This document shows, in pieces, positions 21,506 through 34,142 of a stretch of DNA of 64,000 nucleotides. The position numbers and the translations under genes are program-made. How positions within the stretch are numbered: the first letter of the stretch is position 1; each line of letters starts with the position of its first letter. The stretch covers positions 1 to 64,000 of the forward strand of contig MU864034.1 of NCBI GenBank assembly GCA_033296885.1, read 5' to 3'. Source of the DNA: Triangularia verruculosa (taxonomy: Eukaryota; Ascomycota; Sordariomycetes; Sordariales; Podosporaceae). Under the pieces are notes generated by a model, which ran no database searches, was not told the DNA's origin, and saw only the letters and a list, made by a program, of their open reading frames with translations.

Positions 21506-24380
21506 TCAGCCAATGATGCCATGCGACGCGATATGTGCGCTCTTAAGGTTGTCTGTCACCATTTGCCCGGACTGCAAACATCAACGCCGGTGCACAGGCC
21601 ATGGTTGAGACGAACTCCAGACCCCAAAAACCTTTTCTCAACGTCTGGCGCCCGGATCACCATCTGCCTCTGGATTACCAAAAAGACTGGGGGCGGTAGT
21701 AGCTTCAGCCCGGCAGATCCTCGATCCTAACACAATGTTTCAGAAGCAAGCAGAACATCTCAGCTCATCCGTTCACCTAACACGCCCCTTTTGCGCCCCC
21801 TCGGTCGCGCCTCATCCCTTCCGACCATATAGCCTTGGTGCAATGGAGAGCACAGTGTAGGTCGAACAAGCCCAGCCAGCATACACCCTCAAAGAGGATT
21901 AGATAGTAGATGGTCGTTGAGCAAACGATCCTTCCCACCGAAAGCTCATCGGCACAGCAAATGATAAAACACACCGACAGCTGGGGCTCGCCGTCTACCT
22001 ATCAGTCGACAGAACCTTTATCCCTAACTCAGCATCGCAGCCGCGTCCGTCGCACGGGGGAGTTTTTATTCCCCGAGAATCTGTCCGACTGCGCCTCTCG
22101 AGAGTTTTTCCTTCAATCACCAATGAAAAGCTCGCCCTTTTACTCTTCTCGTAAACCTCGTAAAAGAAAAAACCATGATGTTGTCGGCCGCGAATTCATC
22201 ATCTCCATTCGCGGGATACGGAATCATGGCCTGTCAATAAAAAACTGGACTGTACGACCTTGCCTTATTAGCGGCCGTTTGCATATTTGTTCCTTTCCCA
22301 GCTTCAATAAAAACGCCATGATGTCGTGGTGTTGGTGCGTTTCGTGTTTCCTGTCGCTACCCGTATGAGCCAGGGAATACACGGAGACGGGAGGTGACTT
22401 GCAGATGGGGAGTCAGCTTGTGATAGATCTACATTCTGAGCGGGTCAAAAGAACAAGAAAAAATTTCTGCAGCTGTAAGGGAGAGAGAAATTTGTGGGTT
22501 AATCATGTTTCACTTTCTTGGCCACCAAAAAGAAAAGTGATTGAGCTCTCGGCTGGTAAAAAGAACGGAAGGACTCCAACCGAGTAGTAGCCCGCCGAAC
22601 AGGACCTCTTTTTTTTTTTTTAAGCGGGAGATTGAGGAGAGGAAGGGCGGCCGCCGGTCCGATTTTTGATGTCCCGTTTGTGTTTTGATGGGGATGGAGG
22701 GACTTCTCTCGGGACGATGGTCATGCCTGTCGTTTGAGTTCCTAAGAAAACTGTTTTTGCACTGTGTTCCTTCCCCAAACCAAACTGGCGCTTGTTTGCA
22801 AAAACATTAGCAATGGGTTCCCTGCTTGTTGTTGTCGGAAAAGTTCAGACGAAAAAAAAGTATCCATCCGAAGAAAATAAAGTTGGAACTGTTATCCTGA
22901 CAGGACTCCACAATTGACATTTTCTGACAGTTGGGTAGCCCTACCGATGGAATCTCCCCCCATGAGTCTAGCATTTCCAAACGAACATGAATGGGACGGG
23001 GGCTTCAAATGGGAATTCCATGCTGCGGCATTCATCTCCATAACGTCCCGGGGTGTGGGCATTTTCATGCCATGATGCACGTAATAATCCCCGGCCACCG
23101 GGAAAGACCGGGAGAGGGAGGGGGTGTCGATGTGTCTGTCTGACACAAGCCCATCTTATTTTCCAACCTTTTTCCTTTTTTTTTGTGCGCGTGTGGTATT
23201 GCCAGAATCTGAGCGGCTCAGAAAAGCAAAACAGGAAAAAAAAAAGGAGAGATGGGGCAAGGAAATAAAATGGATGGCATTTGTCAATATTGGGAGGCAC
23301 GGATAGTGGGCTTTCGACATTTGTCGGACGATAACAGGCTTGCATATATGCATGCAGTCAAAGTGTTAGGGCTGGATTCTAGGGTTTCTGTTAGCACTCT
23401 TTTTGTTTTTTTCCCTTCTTTGCTTTTGTCCATTGGAAGAATGGTGAATTATGTTTCAAATTTCTACTTTTGTGGGCATGGACAGATCGCTGACGAGGAA
23501 TGTGGTGAGAGCCAGCCCAACCACACCGATAGAAATGGTGGACAAAACCTGCACACATGTTTTCAGAACTGATTGATTCATGAGGGGAAAAACAAATATT
23601 GAGCTGTGAATTACATCCAAATTATATCAAAATCGAGCCCGAATTTCCATCTAATAATTGCTACCGCTATTCTAGGACCGTCACCGCCTGCCTGATATCT
23701 TGTCACAAACAATAAATAGAAATGGGTATATCCACCTCGTGGAAGAAAGGAAAAGAAAGGAAATGGGCGCGTAAAAATTCGAGGCACCCTTTTGACGGTG
23801 TAAAATGAACGAGGCTCGTGGACGCCCAGCGATGCCGACCCCAACCAAAACAAGAAAACAAAAGATAGTAAACAACCATTACATGGCGACATATGGCCTC
23901 GCCCGACAGACTTGAGAAAAAAGCAGATATCCCCCGAGATCCATCCAACTGAAATGACCAAACACCGGTACTTTTTTGTTATCCGTGTCCCTCTTGAAAA
24001 CAAGCTGGCAGCGCTTCTGTTGCTGCTGGGTGTAATAAAATAAAATAAAAAATATCTTCGATCCTGCCTCGTCTGCACATTGGGTATTGGGTATCGCTGT
24101 GGAAAGACCGGAAAAAGACGGCACGCGCAAGGGAGTGGTCCCGCCCGTGTTTACCGAGTGAGGCTGGAAAAGCCCCGTATAAGACCCGGATGACCAAAAG
24201 AGTTGGAAAGAGACCTAATCGTACAAGCTGGCTCCTGTAAATCCATTTTGGGTTTTTTTGTTTGTGTGTTGTATTATCGCCATGATTAGGTGCGATGATG
24301 GTGATGGTGATGGCGATGATGTGTGATGTGGAAGCGGAGCCGACGTGGAGGGAAGATGATAAACCATGATGGCGGTAATT

Positions 24381-25664
24381 TTACAAGGTCGGGCTCCGAA
24401 GGATCTCCTCGCAGTTGGTGTCGAAACGCAGATTCCAGAGACGGACGGAATGCATGAAGCGCTCCGTCTTCTCAAGCTCACGCTCACGGCCGAAGAGGGT
24501 CTCGACAAACTCCACACCGGCATTCTTTCCGAGCTGGGGATCCTTCTTCTGAGTGGTCTTGACGCGAAGCATGGGGGCCTCGCACGCCTTGAGGAGCTTG
24601 CGGAGCTTGTCAGTGAGGCGGTCACCGGCTTCAATGAAGTCCTCAACCATCTGCTTGTTCTCCAGGGCACGGATCTTGGGGACGGACTCCTCGGCACGCT
24701 TGATCTTTCCGGCCAGCTGGATGAGAAGAAGCCAAAGCTCGCCGGCCATGTCCGAGATGGGGGTGGAAGGTCCGTGATGGTAGACGGTCCAGTCATAGAT
24801 CCACTTTCCAAGGGAGTTGGCATCAAAGACACTACCAAGCAGCATGATGGGCTCCTCAGTGGGATCCCAGTTCTTGAGAGAGTATCCGGGCGGGATCTTG
24901 TGCCGCTTGGCGTCCGCCTCCGTGGCAGCGCGGACAGCAGGCTGCGATGGTGGCTTCTTGTGGGGGTTGGCGGTGGGTCGGGCAGTCTGGGGTCTCTGGG
25001 GAACCGATGCTGAGCTGCGGCGAGCATGGCCGCCAAGGGGAGCGGTGCGTCGTTGTTCCTCAAAGCGCGGCGATGCGAAACCCGCCTCTCTCTCTCTGTC
25101 GAAGAAGGGACCGCCCTGTTTATAGTAGTGGTAATCAGTTGCGTGCCCTCTCCCAGCGTTGACAGTGAAGAAGTCCTTTCCGCGCCTCGACCTGGATGAC
25201 CTCCCGGGCAGCAGGTAGGTGACACCATCGATCTCGATGAGCTCGTCCTCGTCCGACTCTCCATGCGCGTCCACGACCGGATAATAGGAAAAAGAGGTGC
25301 TGCGACGCTCCCTCCTGGGAGGCGATCCCGAGAAACTTTGCTTGCGTGAAGACCGCGATTGACTCACATTCACATTGGCAGTGGCGTACTGGCCTTCGCT
25401 ATTGTACCGAGGCGAGAACGATGGGGTCCGAGGACTGGGGAACTCGTGCCTGAAGGAGGCTCCCGTCGTGCTCGGGGTGCGAAAGTGGGCGCGCGTGGCC
25501 GGTCTTTGAACCGGAGGTGGTCCGTAGTAGCCAGGCCCCCGAGGCGATGGTGTCGGGGAAGGGCTGGGAAACTTGTCATCGTAGAAAAACTCCGTGGTGC
25601 GTGCGGACGCATAGGGTGAATAGTTGGCCATCGTCTCCGGCTCTTGTGATGTCCTTCGAGACAT
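24381..25664 (-). CDS. conserved fungal Pro/Ser-rich protein of unknown function
   Basis: Single exon, 427 residues. The first half (1-245) is disordered: Pro/Ser/Arg/Tyr-rich with SPSPTPSPRGPGYYGPPP-like runs and several arginine-serine patches. An acidic block SDEDELIEIDGVTYLLPG lies at about 136-153. The second half (about 250-427) looks folded: it opens IPPGYSLKNWDPTEEPIMLL, then KWIYDWTVYHHGPSTPISD, a helix-rich segment, and ends RFDTNCEEILRSP. Similar proteins in filamentous ascomycetes are often labelled vegetative cell wall protein gp1-like because of the proline content; that name says little, since no signal peptide is present. The ATG at 25664 is used; an in-frame TTG precedes it. 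Kilobases of non-coding DNA surround it, as is common for developmentally regulated genes (inference). Confidence 0.8.
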   Translation of the reverse strand: MSRRTSQEPETMANYSPYASARTTEFFYDDKFPSPSPTPSPRGPGYYGPPPVQRPATRAHFRTPSTTGASFRHEFPSPRTPSFSPRYNSEGQYATANVNVSQSRSSRKQSFSGSPPRRERRSTSFSYYPVVDAHGESDEDELIEIDGVTYLLPGRSSRSRRGKDFFTVNAGRGHATDYHYYKQGGPFFDREREAGFASPRFEEQRRTAPLGGHARRSSASVPQRPQTARPTANPHKKPPSQPAVRAATEADAKRHKIPPGYSLKNWDPTEEPIMLLGSVFDANSLGKWIYDWTVYHHGPSTPISDMAGELWLLLIQLAGKIKRAEESVPKIRALENKQMVEDFIEAGDRLTDKLRKLLKACEAPMLRVKTTQKKDPQLGKNAGVEFVETLFGRERELEKTERFMHSVRLWNLRFDTNCEEILRSPTL

Positions 25665-28600
25665 CAAACTCCTTTCAATAAAAGAAAACCTCTCTCAAAT
25701 ACCCCCTCGCCCGATGCCAAGGGCTGTCGTGGTTGTGTCGTTTCTGTTGTTTGTCGTCGAATTCGTATGCTGTGTTGGGCGCTGAAGGGGACCAATTCAC
25801 CTTGGTCTGTGGTCGGTAGGAAGAAGGGGGATGCACTGTCTTCTGATTTCTGACATATCAAGGGATCTGGTGGACGGTTTTATGTGCTGTCCGGGAGGGA
25901 GCCACGGTCACCAAAGTTGCGAGAACTCTGGTGGTTGCGAGAAAGAACTGGACGCTTCGTTGAGGTCCAGTGTGTTGTGCTTTGTAATCGAGTGTTCGGT
26001 TCTCGAAAAGGTGACTGGTGAATTATTTCATGAGAGGGTTTGGCGAAGCCAAAGGTGCTAAAGCAGGTCGACGAGTTTTCGGGTGTGTGTGGCCTTTATA
26101 AAAATGGGCGAAGAATGGTGGGCAGTGGGCGGTCCCACTTGCTCAGCAAAAACAGGGGCAAGGTCTGATCTCTGTCACCTTGAGGACTTTTTTCGCTCGA
26201 GGGCTGGGTGGCTGATGTGATGGTGGGGGCGTGTGTGTAACTCGTGAGGTTGCAGGGATTTCGACAAGGGGGCGTCTATTGGCACTCCGCCCCCCTGGCA
26301 GCCAGGATCAGATGTATCCAGCCCAGTCTCAATTGGATTTTCCATACACTGTGTCGGTTATGTCTTCCCCAGCGCAAGCACGGCCCCGTCTTGCGGCCTA
26401 TGGATTTCCACTTCTTTTGCGTAACGCAGAGGGCGCACCATCGGCGATGTTGAGATGAATCACGGATGAATCACTCAACAAGAGTCTTCTATCTCTTGAC
26501 AGGTCCAGGTCCTGGAAGTGTGAAATTTGCGAATGGATTGTAAAACGGGAAGGCGTGCGATGTTCCCCCCTAAGCGAGATTGGTCCACACGGCGACTGGG
26601 AATATTTCAAGGTCTCTGTCCAACGTCGCGTCGAACCCAGGGTTCATTTCAAATTCCCAACGGCCCGTGAAAATTTTCAAGACTCAAGAGGCGCCGTCCA
26701 CGCACACGGCTGTGCTGCCTGCAAACGAGGCCGGGGGTTGGAGGAAGGCTTGGAATCCGGAACGGCGGCTTTTGGCCACCCTGGCCTATCTGATCCCTCA
26801 AATCGCGGTGGCCTTGTGGACGAGGCTGCTGGATACAGCTTGGCAATGGCGGAATGACGATGAGAAAGATTCAAAGTCACTCAACAAAAGCCCGCTCACA
26901 CACGTACGAGCCGCGTCTCGGGGTATGTATTGGTGACCGTTTGCCGCTGGAGAATGACTGTCTGAGTGTGAGCAATTTTCAGAGAGATGAAGGGAGGTAC
27001 GGAGTAGTTCCCAGACCTTTACGATGTGCCATGCTGGTGGTAAGCGACGGCGTCAGGCTTCATCATTGAGGTCGAAGAGACGGAGTCATAGTTGACGGAG
27101 TGCTCGGAAGCAGACGGGAGGCTGGAATATGAAGGCGACAGCCAGGTGACGTTTGCGTCAGTGGGATGCGGGGTTGCATGTGAGAAGCTGTGACATATTG
27201 AATCATGTGGTGGTTGACTTCTTTCCTATTCCCCATCCGGATCTTGCAGACACACCGGAGATCATTTAGGTCCGCTAAGCGGCAACGGTCATCAACCGTC
27301 CACAGGTGTTGTCCGGCCCGGGGCACCGACTCTTCGGCGTCGCGACTGCGGGCGTTCGTGTTCACGTGTCCTGGATGCACCGACCTGCAAGCTGTTGGGT
27401 GGGGGATCTGGCGGGACTTGCATGCGGCCACCTTTGCGACCAATCATGAATTTCCATGGAATATTCCATCTCTCCACTCGTCGTCATTTCCTCAAATATC
27501 TGGAATTCCTATCCTCGATATTCCATTTCAACCGTTTACCTGACATCGACGTCGCTTGCCAGCCCAGCAACCACTTCGACGACACTTCACCAGCATCGCA
27601 AACGGAAAATTAGCGTGCGACCTCGTGTATAGGATGATCAGGAGCACGACTTCTTCTGTGCCCACCCAAGCCGTGTTTGCTACTGCAAATCATTCTGCCG
27701 GTACCGAGATCAACTCGCCTGAATAGCAACAATGACATGAATCCAAGCAGCGCTGCTGTGTGCGTCGGAGGACGGACGGGCGGATAGCTGGACGGACAGA
27801 CAGGCATTTTGGTAGATACCCATGGCGCATACGACCAGGCCTTTTTGGTGGCCAGCAAACATTTACGAGATCTCGCCGAGTCAGATGGCCCGGGGATAAA
27901 CCTCACCTCACCTCGCGTATTGTACCTTTTCGGCGTCTGGCAGAGATCGTTCCGCTCCAGCCATTTCACATACAAGCTTACCAACTCGATCTCACTTCCC
28001 AACGTCATCCCGAGCAGGGACAGTGAAGACGACCCCCTACAGCATCGCAATACCGTCGAGATTCAGACACGAGCAATTGCGAAATTGTTGTCCACAGCCG
28101 CGGGTCAACCCATCAAATCCGTGAGCCCATCATGCACGAAGCAACACACCATCACACGGCCTTGGTATCCTAGCGCCGTCAATGGAGCGCACCTCCTTGA
28201 CCTTCATTTTTGACCGGGCCTTGGCAGGCTTGGCAGCAGTCTCGTCCAGTGGTGAGCCCGGGCACGGTTTGTTTTTTTCTAGAAGAAGCACACCCCCTAC
28301 CTTGCTCGTGTCTTAACCCCCGGTCAAGGAAGCACGGCACCGACCCCCGTCAATCTTTTTTTTTTCTGATTGATGTGCTCCCTTTTAGCTCACCGTGAAA
28401 AATTTTCTTCCCCGAACCAATGCGATTTTCATTTGACCCCTGGAACGGTGCCGTCGGCGAAAGGGGTGGAGTGAACGAAGCGAGAGCGAGGATTGTCAAG
28501 GGAGGGCTGGGGACACTGGCGGCGATAGACATGAGCGGCGTTCAACAAAAACAACTTGTCGGATCAAAAGTCGTCGGCCACACACTTTTCCCTCCCTTCG

Positions 28601-31600
28601 GTGGGTGCCATCTGCCCTATGGCGACCGTGAGTCACGATACGGGGGAGTGTCATGTACGGTTTATGCTTCGCTGCCCTAATGGTCGCTGGGCCCATGGTC
28701 TCCTGCGTTGATGTCCAATATCAGCAGGCTGTTTGGGTACTGACCGCTGAATGGCCAATGGGCCCCCGCCGGCACGCTTTGGTTGCAGATGCATCCGACC
28801 CCCGATTGGAGCAGGACTGCGCTCTCGGGATCCGCTGGGCACTGACTGGTCCGTTGAGAAGCGCACCCCCATCGCCAAACAGGTTCCAAGGTGAAGAATG
28901 GATCCATCCTCGCAGCTGTCCACTCCTTCAATCGTCAAGAATAGGCAACTTTGAAGCGGATATGGGACATCACCAACCACTGTCGCAGAGTTTTGTCTCT
29001 CACCGACACTTCTTGATGATGGCAAGCCTCTAAAACGGCCGGGGTGGTAAGAGCAGATTTTTCGCCGCAGATATTTCATGCCGGGAGGGGGGTGTGAAAT
29101 GTGCGAAAGCGTCTTATACGCCGAGGAGCCGGTGTGATGTTGGACGTCGGCCTCTGACGTTGCGCCATGCCCACAAAATTTTCCACAATTTGCAAGAAAT
29201 ATCTGTGCCATCTCTACCAGCTCCGGGCTGCAGAGGGGGAAAGGGCTCGAAATTAAAGGCCATGACAATGAAGAGTAATCAAGTGGACGGAAGCAGGAAT
29301 GATGCAAAGCAGAGATTGCCGTCCCTTATTCAGTCCCTGTGACTGCTTGCGATCACCATGGGCTATTGATGGGCGGACTCCTAGGCAGAACTTCAACAAC
29401 AATGGCAACGGCGTTGAGGTGGATCGGGCATCACCAGTGCCCACTCATACCACCCCCTCGCCGAGCGAACTTGACCTCAACCAACCCCCATGTTCACCAC
29501 AGATAGCGCAGTTTCCCCTAGGGCCCAGCCAGCACCACAGCATGGATGAAGCAGGTAGCCAGTCGTAACCAACCGACTGCCATCCCACCCCTTTTCTCTC
29601 TGAAAAAAACCTTCCCCATCGTCATTGGCGGTTAACATTCATCTACCACGCAGCTTGCCCCTCCTCTTTGGATGCCCTCTCCCACCAGTGACGCACATAG
29701 GCGGCCGTACATTCTCCTTTCCACATGTCCTTCTGCTCGACAAGCCTGGGCTTGCTCCTAGCGTCCCGGGTGGGAGGCCTTCCCTAGCCCGGCGTAAACG
29801 GACCGGGTTCTGATGAGATGCGTGAGATTCGTCAGCGGTGAGCGAAGAACGAAGGAATGGTTTGAAGACCTCTTATCTTGCCGTCGGCGGAGAAGATGGC
29901 TATTCCGAGCCTTGCCTTTCAAGGCAAGAGGTGGTTAGCGGTGTTTCAACTTTGCGTATCATCGCGCAGCGCAGACTGCAAGTGAGCGACGGCGTACCGG
30001 TGAATGCACAGGCCACAGGGCAGTCACCGCCAAGAGCTGAACTTTGGCTGAGGTTGCTTTGAGGCAAACGACACCAAAAGAGACAGGGCTGGAACCAGTG
30101 GAGCATTCAGCTCCCCAGGAGATCTTCTCTCCTTCAGTTCTCCTTCTCATTCATCAACAACCGTCCCGGCCCTGCGGCTTCTGGTTGGACAGGGGCCGGT
30201 GTTGGTCATTAGCCACACAGTGGCTTAGCTGGGTGAGACTACTGGTACGGCCGCCACCCCCGGATCATGTGGATCTTTCCCGTTTGTCCTGGGAGCCTGG
30301 CCTTCGGAACTTCCCGGTCCTCGTTTTGTGGCGAGTACATCCCTGAACGCCATCCCGAGACTGTGGCACGTGTGGAAACTGTGGATGGTGCTTACAAACG
30401 CACGGCCCACCACTCTCTTCCAACTTCCACTCAACTCACATTTCACATCAGGCCGAGATAGACGACAAGACCCAATTCTTGCCCAACCTCATTCCAACAT
30501 CTTTTCCTTTCCAACAACGAATGCGACGATTCTGAGGCCTCGATTATTCCATTTTGCCTCAGAGGTAACCTGCCTACGTCAGAATTCGTTTTCATTTGTC
30601 ATCTGTCGGATATCGACACACCCAAGCTTCCCAAGAATCCGGCCTGTGCTGACCATTGACCTCAGGCCTCAACATCTCCACACTTTCCTCTGCTGCCCTG
30701 CTCTGTGGCTGAAGCAACCTTCGTCTCCCTATTGCACGGCTCAGTTATGGCCGATGCTACGGTCACGGCGCCTACCACATGTACTGTACCTTTGATGTCC
30801 GCCCTCATCCCACGCTTCCGCGGTTTACCCACTCCCGACTGCCTCGGACCTCTCAGGAACCATGACTCACTCGCACACCTCCCGTATGTGTTGGGTCAAG
30901 GGCCGATACTCCGCCCACACTTCTGTGCCAGCCCCAGCTATACATTTTAGCTCCTCTGTTGTCAAGGTAAAGGAGCATCGCGAGCTACGCAAGCGTGTAC
31001 ACGAAAGCTGTGATCTCCGATCTAGCAGCTTTTTATATCTTCTCGTCGTGTTCTTAGCGATCCGCGTTGCCACCTTGGGTAGTGCTGGACCGAAAGGGGC
31101 AGTGCCATATCTCCCATGTGTTGTCTCTTCACGATGCCACACTCACCGGCTATGTCAAACAGCTTCTCCTCTTTTTGCCGGTCAAGCCAGAGACGTGTAA
31201 GACGGTGCGCTGGGCTCGGTCTTACTATCTGGGGGAGATTACATACATTCAGTGGGTTCTGGGTAGGCGATCAAAGTTGATTAGCAGGGGGCATGATATG
31301 GAGGCTTTATGGGAAGCAGAGAGGCCCCCAGCGGGAGAGAGGCCCTTTTCTTTTGCAACCCAACCATGGGGTGCCCGGATCTCGTTCCTGCAGTAGGAGG
31401 CTATGTCTCTTTTGTTCTTATGTTTCTTGTTTGAGATTCTAGACTACTCCATTGGATGCGAGTGCATTGCATTACATGGCATCTTCTGGATTTGGTGCTC
31501 CTCTCACACTGTGCCATTGGCTCGGGGTCCGACAGACATTGGATGGTGGTCGAGACCGGCTGAGAGTGGACCGATTATTCTTGGGTGCCCGGCAGGCAAT

Positions 31601-33449
31601 GTTTCTGAGCCTTGGGCATATTACTCAGTGGTCGGGTCAGTTGGGTTGAGAGATGGGATTTTGGGGTTTAGCCCAGGCACTAGGCAACAACCCAGCTCCC
31701 TACTCTGCCACCACTTTACTGCCGTCACTCTTGATACTCAGAGGGCTGGGATCGGCGATGATACATACGTCCCCAAAGTACAATATGTTCTGGAAGGGCC
31801 CGAACCAAAAAGCCGGACCGGTTGCCTCGTGGGATGTTGACCACGAGCTGAGGGTGAGAATGATCATCAAGTGACGTTATTTCCCGGCAGCAATATCTGC
31901 TGTGTACCATGGGGAGGAAGGGGTGCGTAGGATATGGCAGACAGAGCCTCGCTGAGTCTGCTCCATGCAACACGAGCCATGTCTAGCCGCACCCCTCTAG
32001 TCTTCTTTTCTTTATTCTTCAAATGCAACGCTGTCGGATCAGGTTCGGGAAGGGCTCGACATGAGAGGTTCAGGGGACAGGACAGTGCCGTCTACTGTGT
32101 CATATTTGGGCAGTGTACTTTACTGCCCGTTTCTCCATGTGCAACAGGTCCAACAGTGCCTTGTTGATATGTGACTAGTCCAAACTCGAAGGGGATGAGC
32201 TTTGGCAAGTCACAGGACCTCTCTCTTTCTTCCGTGGTATTTGACAATGAGGCTTTTTGTCACACAACGATGTTCACGGACAAGGGAGATGAGCAAAACG
32301 TTGAATTAAGCTTCTTCATAGGTTGTTTCCTTTCCTTACCCGCGGTAATGGATGAGTCTTGCTGCACGAGGCGGCGGCCGAGTCAAGTGCCGACGGGGGC
32401 CTTGTTGCACAGCGTCAAGGACCAGATGATGCAGCAAGGAATAGGGGCGGGTTGCTTGCGTCATGCTTTTTGGCCGGGGGTAATTCTCGCTTGCTTGGTG
32501 GCTCAGCCTTTTCATTTTCTTTTTTGCTTCATTTCCCATCATGTTTGGACGCCTGTTTTGCATTGGGGGTCTTTGGCCAATTATATGCGGCTCGGTGGGT
32601 GGTGAGTCATACACCTTGGCGGACCTTGGGTCCATTGGATGTTGAGGGTTGGGATAAGGCGACCTGTTTAGGCAGGCGGCTGGGTGGAAGAGAATGTGTG
32701 CGTCCACATATTGGCTTCTTACACCGGCAGATTGTCTATAGCAGCTGTAATAGGCCCATGACATGTTTGGTGCTCGATGGCAACATGGGGGTATGAATGC
32801 ATTCCCGCCAATCCAAGATGCACGGTGGCGGGCCCAAGACCTTGGATGTAATTCGGGTGTGCTCGTTGATCATGTAGGTTGGAGTCCCGGCGTGGGCATG
32901 AACAAGGTCAGGGGTGCCATGCAACCTCGCGACTATCCTTTACATGGGCGTGTCGGTGAAGATTGTCTCGGACGGTTAGTTGGGGTGAGAACCACCTCAC
33001 ATGGAGGACAAATCATGTCAGCAAGAAGGATGAGGGTCTAATTCGATCACAAATCCGTGCCAGGAGCTCGAGACAAGGGTGTTGCTTATTAACTCAATAT
33101 GATTAGATATGTGTGTAGGTACTTCACTCTGTCTGGCATCAAATAAGAGGATAAACGTATAGTATCCGGGCGGGAAAGATACAGATAAAAGATTGGAATC
33201 AATTTGAGGCTATCTTGAAATCTATCTATAGAGCGAAAAGAGAAAAGAACCAAAGGAGACACGGAAAAGAGAGAAATTCCTATCCACTAATGAACAATTT
33301 TCGGTTCCAGCAGACTGCATACATCCGTTACAGCAACGCCCTTTTTCCATCCCAGGAAGGCCCTTTTTACACCCCAGCAAATGCCTATATCTATCCACGC
33401 GAATAAATACCTTCCGTCTAAGCAAAGGGCTTCCTCCTACCAGCCGCGT
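25665..33449. other. gene desert, part 3
   Basis: About 7.8 kb without a confident gene, lying upstream of the minus-strand gene at 24381-25664 and downstream of the deaminase-like gene. A plus-strand frame at 27809-28213 and a pyrimidine-rich, leader-like stretch at 30420-30560 are the only weak hints of transcription. No repeats, tRNA or transposon remnants were recognised. Confidence 0.4.
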
Positions 33450-34142
33450 TTACTTCCAGACACTAGAGCTCTCAGCCCCTTTCCTCTTCCCCTCCTGATA
33501 TGTCTCGCTCAACCCAGTATACAGCTCCTTCATCCTCCTAATCTCCCCCCTCCACTTTCCCTTCTCCTCCTCCCCATCCAGCTCCAGCTCTTCGATCAGA
33601 TCCGCCAAGCTCTTGCTCCTGAAGAACTTGTTGTTCCTGTTGTACAGCGGCCTCCCCCTCAGGCTCTGCTCGTCATCGCCCTTCCCGGGTACTCTAAACA
33701 CTTGCTCTAGAATGTCGATGTCGTGGGGGATCCCGAAAAGGTCCCTTGAGTCTTGGTAGGTGAACAAGTAGTAGAACTCGTTGAACCCGGCCCAGGTGAT
33801 GCCGGAGAGACACAGGGAGCAGGGCTCGTGGGTGGCGAAGAAGATGCAGTCTTTGGTTGGGGGACGGGTAGAAGGGGGTAGGGTGGAGAAGAACTGCTGG
33901 ATGCAGTTGATTTCCCCGTGGAGGAGGGGGGAGGCCTGTTCGTTGTTGGTGGCGACCGTGAGGGGGGTGAGGTTGGAGCGGGAGAGGATGGCGGCGCCGA
34001 AGAGTTTGGAACCGGATTTCACGCCTGCGGCGGTGAGGGGGATGATGGATTTTTCGGTTAGGGAGAGGAGGGTTGAGAGGAGGGTCGAGGGGGAGTGGGA
34101 GTTTGGCGGGGTGTTGGTTGGGGTGTTGATGGAAGACTTCAT
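33450..34142 (-). CDS. cytidine/deoxycytidylate deaminase-fold protein
   Basis: Single exon, 230 residues. Zinc-dependent deaminase signature: His75-Gly-Glu77 in LLHGEINCIQQF (zinc ligand and proton-shuttling Glu) and Cys108-x-x-Cys111 in HEPCSLCLSGI. This is the CMP/dCMP and tRNA-adenosine deaminase superfamily; whether the substrate is a free base, nucleoside, nucleotide or RNA cannot be told. The PCxxC context (ATHEPCSLCLSGITWAGF) resembles the guanine/cytosine deaminase-like branch. The C-terminal 60 residues are charged and helical. N-terminal 20 residues are Pro/Thr/Ser-rich; no organelle signal is clear. It is divergent from the methyltransferase gene at 34826, with 683 bp between the two start codons. 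Confidence 0.88.
   Translation of the reverse strand: MKSSINTPTNTPPNSHSPSTLLSTLLSLTEKSIIPLTAAGVKSGSKLFGAAILSRSNLTPLTVATNNEQASPLLHGEINCIQQFFSTLPPSTRPPTKDCIFFATHEPCSLCLSGITWAGFNEFYYLFTYQDSRDLFGIPHDIDILEQVFRVPGKGDDEQSLRGRPLYNRNNKFFRSKSLADLIEELELDGEEEKGKWRGEIRRMKELYTGLSETYQEGKRKGAESSSVWK

Larger units (their letters stand above)
17138..24380. other. gene desert, part 2
   Basis: About 7.2 kb without a confident gene. Open frames are short and mutually exclusive. The best hint is on the minus strand at 21505-21370, where a frame starts like a mitochondrial targeting sequence and meets a GTAGGT splice donor; a helix-like stretch follows at about 20880-20740. No family match is visible. The part from 22.0 to 24.3 kb is rich in A and T homopolymers and may be the 3' side of the gene at 24381-25664. 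Confidence 0.4.
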
